This document shows, in pieces, positions 15,506 to 23,041 of a stretch of 26,637 bases of DNA. The notes under the pieces are model-generated. The model did no database searches. It was given only the letters and a program-made list of their open reading frames with translations, and was not told where the DNA came from. Source of the stretch: a bacterium (lineage in GTDB: Bacteria > Bacillota_I > Bacilli_A > RFN20 > DUOF01); the NCBI GenBank assembly GCA_012839015.1, contig DUOF01000087.1, positions 1 through 26,637 on the forward strand, given 5' to 3'. Numbering within the stretch: position 1 is the first letter of the stretch; each line of letters starts with the position of its first letter. Both the position numbers and the translations under genes were made by a program.

Positions 15506-16169
15506 GGTTATCTTAAAGGAAGTAGATGGAGAAATCAGCGAACCATATGAAACGGTCCAGATAGAGTGCCCTACTGACACTGTGGGCGGAGTAATTGAGG
15601 CTCTAGGTGCAAGAGGTGGCCTTATTGAAAATATGGACGATATGAATGAGTTTAGTCGCCTAAACTATTTGATACCTTCTAGAGGTTTAATCGGTTTTAG
15701 TACTGATTTTCTAACACTAACTAAGGGATATGGAATATTATCACATTCGTTTAAAGAATATCGCAAACAAGAAAACTCTTTTGTAGGAGAGAGGAAAAAT
15801 GGTGTTTTAGTTGCTGTTGAGAACGGCAAAGCAACCGCTTACGCAATAGGTCAAATGGAAAGTAGAGGAACTCTGTTTATAGAACCTAAAGATGAAGTGT
15901 ATGAGGGTATGGTAGTCGGGGAGAACAATCATAATAACGATCTAGCTATTAACGTTGTTAAGAGTAAGAACTTAACTAACATGAGGAGTGCCTCTAAAGA
16001 CTCTACTGTGGTCTTGAAAAGACCTACTAAAATGTCTCTAGAGAACTGTCTTGATTATATTAATAATGATGAACTAGTAGAAGTTACTCCTAAGAGTTTT
16101 AGGATCAGGAAAAAGATTTTAGACACTAACAAACGAAAGAAAATTGACTCTTTGAAAAAATATAGTTAG
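15474..16169 (+). pseudogene. typA: C-terminal fragment of ribosome-associated GTPase TypA/BipA
   Basis: TypA/BipA is a translational GTPase related to EF-G that helps 50S assembly and stress adaptation. Only the C-terminal part is here: VGKPKVILKEVDGEISEPYE (domain V-like beginning), LIPSRGLIGFSTDFLTLTKG, GQMESRGTLFIEP, YEGMVVGENN, NDLAINV and DDELVEVTPKSFRIRKK. True homology starts at about 15489 and gives about 226 residues. A full protein has about 610, so the GTPase domain and some 385 residues are missing. The in-frame ATGs at 15474 and 15480 belong to hydrolase sequence and have no ribosome site. The end of the gene is intact and followed by a hairpin that may terminate it. The fragment cannot work as a GTPase. 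Confidence 0.85.
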
Positions 16170-16182
16170 GAATTAATTATTG

Positions 16183-16213
16183 AACCTCTTATTTAATTAA
16201 ATAGGAGGTTTTT
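16183..16213 (+). terminator. Terminator-like hairpin overlapping the dprA ribosome site
   Basis: A 12-bp stem, AACCTCTTATTT (16183-16194) with AAATAGGAGGTT (16199-16210), has one G-T wobble and an AATT loop, and is followed by T residues to 16213. The 3' arm contains the GGAGG ribosome site (16204-16208) of dprA, whose ATG is at 16216. It can both end typA transcripts and hide the dprA start. Confidence 0.75.
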
Positions 16214-16215
16214 AA

Positions 16216-17001
16216 ATGAGAAATATTTTACTCTACTTTGTAGTTAAGTATGAGGGTGACTGGAAGAATATTTACCAAGCAATCAATAGTAAAGAAAGGG
16301 TGAATATGGAAGAAGTGGAAAGAGTGGTAGAGGGCATCGAAGATAAATGTATTACCATACTAGATGCTAACTATCCTTGTAGTCTTAAAAACATTAGTTG
16401 TCCTCCGTTCGCCATCTTTTATAGAGGCAACCATGAATTACTGAATGATAAAAGACTTATGGTAGCGGTAATAGGGAGCAGGGATCATAGTGACTACGGA
16501 GAAAAGATGACTAACAAGCTCGTAAAGGAATTAGTTGAAAAAGAAGTAATCATTATCAGCGGACTTGCAAGAGGCATAGACGCTATAGCGCATACAACTT
16601 GTCTTGAACATGGGGGCAAAACAATCGCTATTCTAGGTAGTGGTATAGATGTGTGTTATCCTAAGAGTAATAAAGAATTATATGATGATATATTAAAGAA
16701 CGAAGGTTTGATAATTAGTGAATATCCAAGTGGGATAAACCCCAAAAAGGATAATTTTCCTCTTCGTAACCGTCTAATCGCTGCCTTTAGTAATGGTATA
16801 CTAGTGGTAGAAGCAAAAATTAGAAGCGGTACAATGATTACCGTTAATAAGGCGTTAGAAATAGGTAAGGATATCTTTTGTGTGCCTGAAAGAGCGAGTG
16901 AAGAAAGTGGTTGTAATAAACTCATAAAAAGTGGGGCAAAATTAACTGAAAATGTTCAAGATATCTTAGAAGAATTCACATACCAATTAAATTTTAAATA
17001 A
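16216..17001 (+). CDS. dprA: DNA processing protein A (DprA/Smf)
   Basis: DprA binds incoming single-stranded DNA and loads RecA during natural transformation. The 261 residues hold the extended Rossmann fold: VAVIGSRDHSDYGEK (nucleotide-type Gly loop), IISGLARGIDAIAHTTCLEHGGKTIAILGSGID, YPKSNKELYDDI, LISEYPSG, FPLRNRLIAAFSNGILVVEA and SGTMITVNKALEIGKDIFCVP. Both the SAM-like N-terminal region (about 60 residues here) and the core are present. The C-terminal winged-helix domain found in some homologues is absent, as in many Firmicutes. The ribosome site GGAGG lies in the terminator-like hairpin upstream. DprA followed by topA and a Xer recombinase is the standard Bacillales order. Natural competence of the host is possible but not shown by this gene alone. 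Confidence 0.95.
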   Translation: MRNILLYFVVKYEGDWKNIYQAINSKERVNMEEVERVVEGIEDKCITILDANYPCSLKNISCPPFAIFYRGNHELLNDKRLMVAVIGSRDHSDYGEKMTNKLVKELVEKEVIIISGLARGIDAIAHTTCLEHGGKTIAILGSGIDVCYPKSNKELYDDILKNEGLIISEYPSGINPKKDNFPLRNRLIAAFSNGILVVEAKIRSGTMITVNKALEIGKDIFCVPERASEESGCNKLIKSGAKLTENVQDILEEFTYQLNFK

Positions 17002-17010
17002 TTAAAGGGG

Positions 17011-17039
17011 TTGACTAAATAATTTTGTTAACTTATAGT
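17011..17039 (+). promoter_or_regulatory. Promoter of topA
   Basis: TTGACT (17011-17016), a 17-base spacer and TATAGT (17034-17039) make a near-consensus promoter starting ten bases after the dprA stop. Confidence 0.78.
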
Positions 17040-17061
17040 AAAAAAAGAAAGAGGGAATAAA

Positions 17062-19008
17062 ATGAAACTAATAATAGTAGAATCACCCACTAAAGCAAGA
17101 ACTATCCAAAGATACTTAGGTAAGGATTATAAAATAGTTGCAAGCCAGGGACATGTCCGTGATTTATCTTTAGAAGGTAAGGGCTCCTTAGGGGTTGATG
17201 TAGATAATGATTTTGAACCCGATTATGTTGTCTCTCCTAGGGGAAAGAAAACAATTTCATATATAAAAAAAATAAGTGATGATGCTGATGAAGTGTATCT
17301 AGCGACTGACCCGGACAGAGAAGGGGAAGCTATTGCCTGGCACTTAGCAGATGAGTTAGACCTAGATGTTAATAAAACTAAACGTTTAGTCTTTCATGAA
17401 ATAACTAAAAGAGCAGTTAACGAGGCTTTAGAAAACCCCCGTTTAATTGATATGAATCTAGTTAAGTCTCAGGAAACTAGAAGGATCCTTGATAGGATTA
17501 TCGGTTTTGAACTTTCAGGTTTACTGCAAAGAAAGATCCATACTAGATCTGCAGGTAGGGTACAATCTGTAGCCCTAAGACTAATCGTTGAGAAGGAAAA
17601 AGAAATTACTAATTTCAAGGAAGAAACAACCTATGGTTTAGAAGCCACTCTAAACAAAGAAAAAATAAAACTTGAGCTAGTAGATGATGAAAAGAAAAAA
17701 ATAAGGTTAGAGAAAAAAGATGAATTAGAAAAACTACTAGATTATAAAGGCAAGGAGTTAACATTACAGGAGATTGAAACTGAGGAAATACAAAGATATC
17801 CTTACCCTCCGTTTACAACTTCTTCATTACAACAAGATGCATTTCATAAATTTAGGTTCTCAGCTTCTAAGACTAACCGTGTTGCACAGAAACTGTATGA
17901 AGGTGTCAAATTAGAGAAAGGTTCTACTGGTTTAATAACTTATATGAGGACTGACTCTATTAGACTAGGAGGCGGGTTTGTTTACGCAACTAGGGAATAT
18001 ATTAATGAAAATTACGGAGAGGACTATCTAGGATTTGCTAAAAAACAAAAGGAAAACTCTAGAGTACAAGATGCACATGAGGCCATTCGTCCAACACAGG
18101 TAGAAAACACCCCAGAATCAGTTAAAAAATACTTAACTAAAGATGAATTTAATCTATATAAATTAATTTGGACAAGGGCTGTTGCCTCAATAATGAAACA
18201 CAGTGTTGTTAAAAACACTGACGCTATCTTTGTTAGGGATGGAAACAAGTTCCTTGCTAATGGGCAAGAATTAGTTTTTGATGGTTATAAAAAGCTATAT
18301 GGCGAGTATGAAAATAATAATTATGTAGCCCTTAGTGAATTAAAAGAAGGCGAACAGTATTTAGTTGATGAAATAGAGGTTAAAGAGCATAAGACTAAAC
18401 CACCTTATCGTTATAGTGAGGGTAGTTTGATTAAAACGATGGAAGAGCTAGGTATTGGTAGACCTTCTACTTATGCTTCTACCATCGAATCACTTAAAAA
18501 AAGCTGGTATGTTGAAGTACAAAGAGGATATATTCACCCGACAACAAGTGGCTTACAAGCGGATGAAAAGTTACTAGAGTTCTTTGAAAATATTATTAAT
18601 GTTAACTATACCGCTAATATGGAAAATCAACTAGACAAAATAGCAGAAGGGGAAATGGACAGGAGCAAAGCTCTTGGTGATTTCTACAAACCATTTAAAG
18701 AAAAAGTAAACTATGCATATAAAAATATGACTGGTACTGAATTAGAAAAAATAGATGAGGAATGTCCAAAGTGTCATAAATCCCTAGTTAAAAGACACGG
18801 AAGATATGGTGAATACATTACTTGTGAAGACAGACCTAATTGTGATTATATTAAGAAGAAGGAAAAAGTAATTCCAGAGGATGCGCCAGAATGCCCGACT
18901 TGTAAAGAAGGAAAACTCCTGATTAGGAAGGGAAGATATGGAGAGTTTTATGGTTGCAGTAATTTCCCTAAATGTAAACACATCGAAAAGATTGAAAAGA
19001 AAAAGTAG
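17062..19008 (+). CDS. topA: DNA topoisomerase I (type IA)
   Basis: TopA relaxes negative supercoils by passing single strands through a transient break. In 648 residues it has an N-terminal Toprim domain (VESPTKARTIQRYLG at 5-19, with the acidic metal-binding DPDREGEAIAW near 88-98), the SAGRVQSVALRL segment, and the active-site tyrosine Tyr294 in GLITYMRTDSIRL. QDAHEAIRPT and GIGRPSTYASTI are further type IA signatures. Two C-terminal zinc ribbons begin CPKC (568-571) and CPTC (611-614); many Bacillus relatives carry three or four such repeats, so this is a compact version. AGAGGG before the ATG and its own promoter suggest independent expression within the dprA-topA-xerC block. In Bacillales trmFO often follows topA, but it is not present here. 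Confidence 0.97.
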   Translation: MKLIIVESPTKARTIQRYLGKDYKIVASQGHVRDLSLEGKGSLGVDVDNDFEPDYVVSPRGKKTISYIKKISDDADEVYLATDPDREGEAIAWHLADELDLDVNKTKRLVFHEITKRAVNEALENPRLIDMNLVKSQETRRILDRIIGFELSGLLQRKIHTRSAGRVQSVALRLIVEKEKEITNFKEETTYGLEATLNKEKIKLELVDDEKKKIRLEKKDELEKLLDYKGKELTLQEIETEEIQRYPYPPFTTSSLQQDAFHKFRFSASKTNRVAQKLYEGVKLEKGSTGLITYMRTDSIRLGGGFVYATREYINENYGEDYLGFAKKQKENSRVQDAHEAIRPTQVENTPESVKKYLTKDEFNLYKLIWTRAVASIMKHSVVKNTDAIFVRDGNKFLANGQELVFDGYKKLYGEYENNNYVALSELKEGEQYLVDEIEVKEHKTKPPYRYSEGSLIKTMEELGIGRPSTYASTIESLKKSWYVEVQRGYIHPTTSGLQADEKLLEFFENIINVNYTANMENQLDKIAEGEMDRSKALGDFYKPFKEKVNYAYKNMTGTELEKIDEECPKCHKSLVKRHGRYGEYITCEDRPNCDYIKKKEKVIPEDAPECPTCKEGKLLIRKGRYGEFYGCSNFPKCKHIEKIEKKK

Positions 19009-19053
19009 AGAAATAATTGGACCGTATTCACTATATGAAAACAGGTGATTAAA

Positions 19054-19935
19054 ATGGATTATGATAACATTACTAAATTTTTAGATTATCTAAAAAATGA
19101 AAGAAAATATTCCAAACACACTCTAGACGCCTATAAAAGAGATGTTATATCTTTTTATAATTTTTATTTACAAGAAGGCGTTGAGATAGTAGATGAAATG
19201 CTAATAAGCAGTTACCTTACTAACTTATATCTAAAGGATCTAAAGAAAACAACAGTCTCACGCAAACTCTCATCCCTAAAAAGCTTTTATAACTTCTTAA
19301 ACAAGAAGGGAATAGAGAAGAATGAATCAATAAACTTAGTTGCCTCCCCGAAAAAGGAGAAAAATCTCCCTTCGATTATAAGTGATGAACAAATAGTTAA
19401 GTTATTAGAGTATCAGGGAGAGGGCAATTTTGCCTTGCGTGATAAAGCAATAATAGAGTTGCTTTACGCTACTGGTATTAGGGTTGGTGAGCTAGTTAAT
19501 ATAAAATTGAATGACCTCAATCTTGAAAATAGATTTTTGATTGTTAAAGGTAAAGGTAATAAGCAAAGAGTTATTCCCTTCCACTCCAAGACGGGCGAGG
19601 CTATAACAGAATATATGAAAAATGAAAGACAAATTAAAGTAAAAGATGACTGCAAACACCTATTTATTAACAAGAATGGGACGAAGTTAACCACTAGAGG
19701 GGTTGAACTAATAATTGAAAAAATCAGTAGAAAGCTATTTGGCAATAGTGATATTCACCCCCACAGTTTTAGACACACATTTGCTACTACAATGTTAAAC
19801 AATGGTGCAGACTTAAGGGTGGTCCAAGAGTTCCTAGGGCATGCTAGTTTGTCGACTACCCAGTTATACACCTATGTGGCGAATGAATTACTTCATAAAG
19901 TTTATGACAAAACCCACCCTAGGGCAAAAAAGTAG
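19054..19935 (+). CDS. xerC: Tyrosine recombinase XerC (CodV-type)
   Basis: XerC works with XerD at the dif site to resolve chromosome dimers. A GTG at 19045 is in frame, but it lies inside the ribosome site AGGTGAT (19043-19049), so the ATG at 19054 is preferred, giving 293 residues. The N-terminal SAM-like core-binding domain covers about 1-90 (FLDYLKNERKYSKHTLDAYK). The catalytic domain shows Arg143 (GIRVGELV), Lys167 (GKGNKQR), His237 and Arg240 (HSFRH), His263 (LGHASLSTTQLYTY) and the nucleophile Tyr272. All catalytic residues are present, so it should be active. Position after topA matches codV of B. subtilis; hslVU and codY, which normally follow, are absent from this window. Confidence 0.94.
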   Translation: MDYDNITKFLDYLKNERKYSKHTLDAYKRDVISFYNFYLQEGVEIVDEMLISSYLTNLYLKDLKKTTVSRKLSSLKSFYNFLNKKGIEKNESINLVASPKKEKNLPSIISDEQIVKLLEYQGEGNFALRDKAIIELLYATGIRVGELVNIKLNDLNLENRFLIVKGKGNKQRVIPFHSKTGEAITEYMKNERQIKVKDDCKHLFINKNGTKLTTRGVELIIEKISRKLFGNSDIHPHSFRHTFATTMLNNGADLRVVQEFLGHASLSTTQLYTYVANELLHKVYDKTHPRAKK

Positions 19936-19964
19936 TTTAAAAAATCTTTCACATACTATATAAT
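19936..19964 (+). promoter_or_regulatory. Candidate promoter of the first coiled-coil membrane protein
   Basis: TATAAT (19959-19964) has a weak TTTAAA (19936-19941) 17 bases upstream, right after the xerC stop. The -10 is strong and the -35 poor. Confidence 0.5.
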
Positions 19965-19987
19965 TATAGAAGAAGGAAGTGATTTTT

Positions 19988-20533
19988 GTGGAAGCCAAGA
20001 AAAAGGATGAAGAATTACTAAAAAAGCTACAACAAGATTTAGCCCTTTTAAATGCTAAGAAAAAAGCTTCCCGTGATGCAATGCTTAAGGAAGCGGAAAA
20101 ACCAATAAATCCAAATGCTAACACGAAAAAAGGTGTTGACCTTAGTTCCATAGATGGTAATGCTGTAGCAGCCTTTATTGTATTGTTATTATTCCTTATC
20201 CCTATTAGAATCCCTTTCATATACTTGTTATTTACAGCAGGTGTAGGAACCTCACTACTTAAAATCGCTAAGGTAATTCCACCTCATAAAGCAAAAGATA
20301 AACCAGCTGCAAAAGACAACGCTAAAGATTCTGAGAAGTTTTTGAATTTAAGAGATATCGAATACTATGAAAAGTTAGAGAAAAAACTCGCTTTAGAGAT
20401 AAATGAAAAAGAAAAGCAAATAAAATATTTACAAGCAAGAATATCAGGTAATGCTATGGCAGATGCTAGACCTACGGCCGAACAAGCTCCGGAAGTAACA
20501 CCTAAGAAAGAAGAAAAAAACTTTATTTTATAG
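19988..20533 (+). CDS. Coiled-coil protein with central membrane hairpin, paralogue 1
   Basis: The frame is open from a GTG at 19979, but AGGAAGTGA (about 19974-19982) fits better the GTG at 19988, giving 181 residues. The N-terminal 35 residues are Lys/Glu/Leu-rich and probably a coiled coil (KKDEELLKKLQQDLALLNAK). A hydrophobic block at about 58-95 (NAVAAFIVLLLFLIPIRIP and onward) could form two short helices turning at the IPIRIP segment. A second coiled coil follows (YYEKLEKKLALEINEKEKQI), then a polar tail. Its neighbour at 20585-21115 has the same plan, with matching stretches IKYLQARISGN and IKYLEERISNG. I do not recognise a family. The predicted topology puts both charged arms in the cytoplasm. 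Confidence 0.65.
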   Translation: MEAKKKDEELLKKLQQDLALLNAKKKASRDAMLKEAEKPINPNANTKKGVDLSSIDGNAVAAFIVLLLFLIPIRIPFIYLLFTAGVGTSLLKIAKVIPPHKAKDKPAAKDNAKDSEKFLNLRDIEYYEKLEKKLALEINEKEKQIKYLQARISGNAMADARPTAEQAPEVTPKKEEKNFIL

Positions 20534-20584
20534 TAATTATCGTTAAGTAGATACTTAGTAATTTAAAGAGTATGGGGTGTGCAG

Positions 20585-20653
20585 ATGGACAATTACGAAA
20601 AAGATAAAAGAATGTTGGAAAAATTAGAGGGAGAGTTGCACTCACTAAGATAA
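20585..20653 (+). pseudogene. N-terminal fragment of paralogue 2, ended by an in-frame stop
   Basis: The ATG at 20585 has a GGGGTG-type ribosome site a few bases upstream. The frame reads MDNYEKDKRMLEKLEGELHS then LR and TAA (20651-20653). It is in the same frame as the larger open frame at 20657-21115. Read through the stop, codon 57 (Asn) lines up with Asn58 of paralogue 1 with no gaps, so the two pieces look like one gene split by a single stop at codon 23. The segment between 20640 and 20700 also reads as a hydrophilic peptide in a shifted frame (KIKNDNYFDNDLKYKRKN), so two compensating indels are an alternative explanation. Confidence 0.55.
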
Positions 20654-20656
20654 AAA

Positions 20657-21115
20657 ATGATAACTATTTCGATAATGATCTCAAATATAAAAGAAAAAAT
20701 AGCTAACGGCGATAAACCAGCGGGCCCTAGAAAGAGGTATACACTAGACAGGAATGCCCTAGCAGTTTTTGCTATCTTGTCACTTGCTCTAATTCCAGCA
20801 GGGATCCCTATCGGGATGCCAGCTACAATGTCTGTCTTTGTCGCAGGCTTTATGACCGCATTCTTAAAAATTGTTAATTTAATCCCAGTAAATAAACCTG
20901 CCAAGCGTAGGATGGGGAATAAAATAGAAACCCCTTATTACCCTGAGTTAGTAGAAAAATATCAAAGAATGCTAGAAAGATATGAACAAGAGGAAAAAGA
21001 AAAGATAAGTCAAATAAAGTATCTAGAGGAAAGAATTTCCAACGGCAGTAAAACTGAAATTAAAAAAGAGAACAATAAATTACTAGAAAAAGAGGAAAAT
21101 AAACTAAGTAAATAA
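20657..21115 (+). CDS. Coiled-coil protein with central membrane hairpin, paralogue 2 (main part)
   Basis: This open frame gives 152 residues from the ATG at 20657, but no ribosome site precedes it, so it is probably the body of a longer gene that began at 20585. A basic segment (KPAGPRKRYTLDRN) leads to a hydrophobic block at about 33-73 (ALAVFAILSLALIPAGIPIG and onward), similar to that of paralogue 1 including an IPxGIP turn. A charged coiled-coil end (LVEKYQRMLERYEQEEKEKI) follows, then IKYLEERISNG as in paralogue 1. It may be a pseudogene body or be expressed by readthrough or reinitiation. I do not recognise a family. Confidence 0.55.
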   Translation: MITISIMISNIKEKIANGDKPAGPRKRYTLDRNALAVFAILSLALIPAGIPIGMPATMSVFVAGFMTAFLKIVNLIPVNKPAKRRMGNKIETPYYPELVEKYQRMLERYEQEEKEKISQIKYLEERISNGSKTEIKKENNKLLEKEENKLSK

Positions 21116-21158
21116 GTTATATCTCTACGTAGTCGTATATAAAAGAAATCAATAATCA

Positions 21159-21187
21159 TTGTAAAAAACATATTGGTATGCTAAAAT
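21159..21187 (+). promoter_or_regulatory. Promoter of rpsB-tsf
   Basis: TTGTAA (21159-21164), a 17-base spacer and TAAAAT (21182-21187) with a TGC extension (21179-21181) form an extended -10 promoter. The predicted start near 21194 gives a leader of about 110 bases before the preferred rpsB start. Confidence 0.7.
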
Positions 21188-21213
21188 AATCCAGGCTATA
21201 GAGCCAATACACA

Positions 21214-21271
21214 CATTGTTTGATTAATTTTTTCATGTGCTCTTACTTAGAGTGGAAAAATTATAACAATG
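21214..21271 (+). promoter_or_regulatory. Structured 5' leader of rpsB
   Basis: CATTGTT (21214-21220) pairs with AACAATG (21265-21271), and TAATTTTT (21225-21232) pairs with AAAAATTA (21256-21263), separated by a TGAT bulge. A small CTCT/AGAG hairpin (21240-21252) caps the top. The fold ends before the ribosome site AAGGGGA (21288-21294). No T tract follows, so it looks like a control site, perhaps for autoregulation by ribosomal protein S2, rather than a terminator. Confidence 0.5.
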
Positions 21272-21304
21272 GAGGGAAAACAAAAGAAAGGGGAACTTTA
21301 CCAA

Positions 21305-22105
21305 ATGAGTGAAGAAACAAAACAAGAAGTACAAACTGAAACTGCACCAGTAATTACTTCTAAAAAATTATTAGAGGCAGGAGTTCATTTCGGACACCAA
21401 ACAAGACGTTGGAATCCAAAGATGAAAGAATACATCTTTGCTGCTAGAAATGGTATTTATATTATCGATCTAGAAAAATCAGCTGCAATGATAGAGAAGG
21501 CATACTATGCACTAAAAGAAATCGTTGAAAAGGGAGGAAAGGTTTTATTTGTAGGTACTAAGAGATCTGCACAAGAAATCGTGGTAGAAGAAGCACTTAG
21601 AAGTGGATCATTCTTCGTAACCAATAGATGGCTTGGTGGAACCATGACCAACTTCAAAACCATCCAAAGATCCATCAAAAGATTAAAAGATATTGAAAAA
21701 ATGGAAGAAGACGGTACTTTCGAAATCCTACCTAAGATCGAAGTAATCGCTCTTAAAAGAGAAGCAGAAAGACTAGAAAAGAACCTAGGCGGTATCAAAG
21801 AAATGAGAAAAGTACCTGATGCCTTATTCGTTGTCGATCCTAGGATCGAAGAAACTGCTATTAAAGAAGCAAGAAAATTAAAAATTCCAGTATTCGGAAT
21901 AGTAGATACAAATTGTGATCCAGATGATGTTGATTACATTATCCCAGGTAACGATGATGCAACTAAATCTATTAAGTTATTAGTTACTCTATTTGCTGAT
22001 GCTGTTGTAGAAGCAAAAGGTGGAGAAACACTAGTAGCGTATAAATCTGATGAAGAGAGCGAAACTAAAGAAGAATTAGAAAACGTACAAAAAGAAAACC
22101 AATAG
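21305..22105 (+). CDS. rpsB: 30S ribosomal protein S2
   Basis: S2 binds late to the 30S subunit and is needed for S1 or mRNA docking. The frame extends to an ATG at 21269, but that ATG sits inside a predicted leader stem and has a weak ribosome site. The ATG at 21305, with AAGGGGA upstream, is preferred and gives 266 residues. The conserved S2 body begins at ITSKKLLEAGVHFGHQTRRW, with NPKMKEYIFAARNGIYIIDL, VLFVGTKRSAQE, FVTNRWLGGTMTNF, and the RKVPDALFVVDP and IPVFGIVDTNCDPDDVDY segments. An acidic C-terminal tail (KSDEESETKEELENVQKEN) is typical of Firmicutes. tsf follows 16 bases later in the classical rpsB-tsf operon. Confidence 0.95.
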   Translation: MSEETKQEVQTETAPVITSKKLLEAGVHFGHQTRRWNPKMKEYIFAARNGIYIIDLEKSAAMIEKAYYALKEIVEKGGKVLFVGTKRSAQEIVVEEALRSGSFFVTNRWLGGTMTNFKTIQRSIKRLKDIEKMEEDGTFEILPKIEVIALKREAERLEKNLGGIKEMRKVPDALFVVDPRIEETAIKEARKLKIPVFGIVDTNCDPDDVDYIIPGNDDATKSIKLLVTLFADAVVEAKGGETLVAYKSDEESETKEELENVQKENQ

Positions 22106-22121
22106 AAGGAGGATTATATCT

Positions 22122-23009
22122 ATGAATATATCAGAAATGATAAAAGTTTTAAGAGTTAGTACTGGAGCAGGTATACTTGACTGTAAGAAAGCTCTTGAAG
22201 CAACCGATAATGACCTAGATAAGGCTATTGACTGGTTAAGAGAAAAAGGAATTTCTAAAGCTGCTAAAAAAGCACATAGAATTGCTGCTGAAGGACTTTG
22301 TGATATAGTTACAGATGGCAACAGTGCCCTAATAGTAGAAATGAACTCAGAAACAGACTTTGTTGCTAAAAATGAAAAGTTTATCGAGTTTGTAAGAGAA
22401 GTAGCTAAGAGTGCTCTAGCTGCTAAAGCTAAAAATGCTGAAGAAGCGCTTGCTGCTAAAAGTGGAAACGGAACTGTCAACGACTTAGTTGTAGGTAATA
22501 CTGCTACTATCGGAGAGAAACTTTCTTTAAGAAGAGTAGACTTGTTCGAAAAGAGTGATAATGATATTTTCGGTACCTATTTACATATGGGAGGAAAAAT
22601 CGGAGTTATTACTGTTTTAGAAAACACTGATAACGAAGAAGTGGCTAGAGATATTGCTATGCACATCGCTGCTAGTAACCCAACTTACTTAAAAGAAAGT
22701 GATATTCCTAGTGAAGAAGTTGAAAATGAAAGAAAGATTCAACTAGAAGCTACTAAGAATGATGAAAAATTAAAGGATAAGCCAGAAAATGTTTTAAAGG
22801 GTATCGTTGAGGGAAAACTAAATAAATGGAAAAAAGAAATATGTTTATTAGATCAACCATTTGTAAAGGATACATCAATGACTGTTGAACAATACCTTAA
22901 AAACAATAACACTAACGTAGTTAAATACGTCCGTTATTTAGTTGGTGAAGGACTAGAAAAAAGGCAAGATGACTTCGCTCAAGAAGTTTACAGCCAAGTA
23001 GAAAAATAA
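22122..23009 (+). CDS. tsf: Elongation factor Ts
   Basis: EF-Ts is the guanine nucleotide exchange factor that recycles EF-Tu-GDP. The 295-residue length is standard. The N-terminal UBA-like domain (1-55) shows the family pattern VSTGAGILDCKKALEATDND with WLREKGISKA. The core contains the signature SETDFVAKNEKF (about 76-87), the region contacting the EF-Tu Mg-binding site, followed by repeated core subdomains with IAMHIAASNP and a C-terminal LLDQPFVKD module. AAGGAGG lies before the ATG. Codon use is strongly biased, as expected of a highly expressed gene. A terminator-like hairpin begins in its stop codon. Confidence 0.97.
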   Translation: MNISEMIKVLRVSTGAGILDCKKALEATDNDLDKAIDWLREKGISKAAKKAHRIAAEGLCDIVTDGNSALIVEMNSETDFVAKNEKFIEFVREVAKSALAAKAKNAEEALAAKSGNGTVNDLVVGNTATIGEKLSLRRVDLFEKSDNDIFGTYLHMGGKIGVITVLENTDNEEVARDIAMHIAASNPTYLKESDIPSEEVENERKIQLEATKNDEKLKDKPENVLKGIVEGKLNKWKKEICLLDQPFVKDTSMTVEQYLKNNNTNVVKYVRYLVGEGLEKRQDDFAQEVYSQVEK

Positions 23010-23029
23010 GGTGCTAAGCACCTTTTTTT
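23008..23029 (+). terminator. Terminator between tsf and pyrH
   Basis: AAGGTGC pairs with GCACCTT over a three-base loop TAA, and seven T residues follow (23023-23029). The first bases lie in the tsf stop. The pyrH ribosome site AGGAGG starts immediately after, so some readthrough into pyrH is likely. Confidence 0.82.
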
Positions 23030-23041
23030 AGGAGGAAAAAA

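Noticed and set aside
19045..19053. GTG at 19045 as start of XerC
   Set aside because: It is part of the AGGTGAT ribosome site serving the ATG at 19054.
21117..21148. Palindromic stretch after paralogue 2 (CTACGTAG within TTATAT...ATATAA)
   Set aside because: No T tract follows and the stems are short and AT-only; not enough for a terminator or operator call.
21269..21304. ATG at 21269 as start of ribosomal protein S2
   Set aside because: It lies in a predicted leader stem with a weak ribosome site; the ATG at 21305 has AAGGGGA. The upstream start is still possible.
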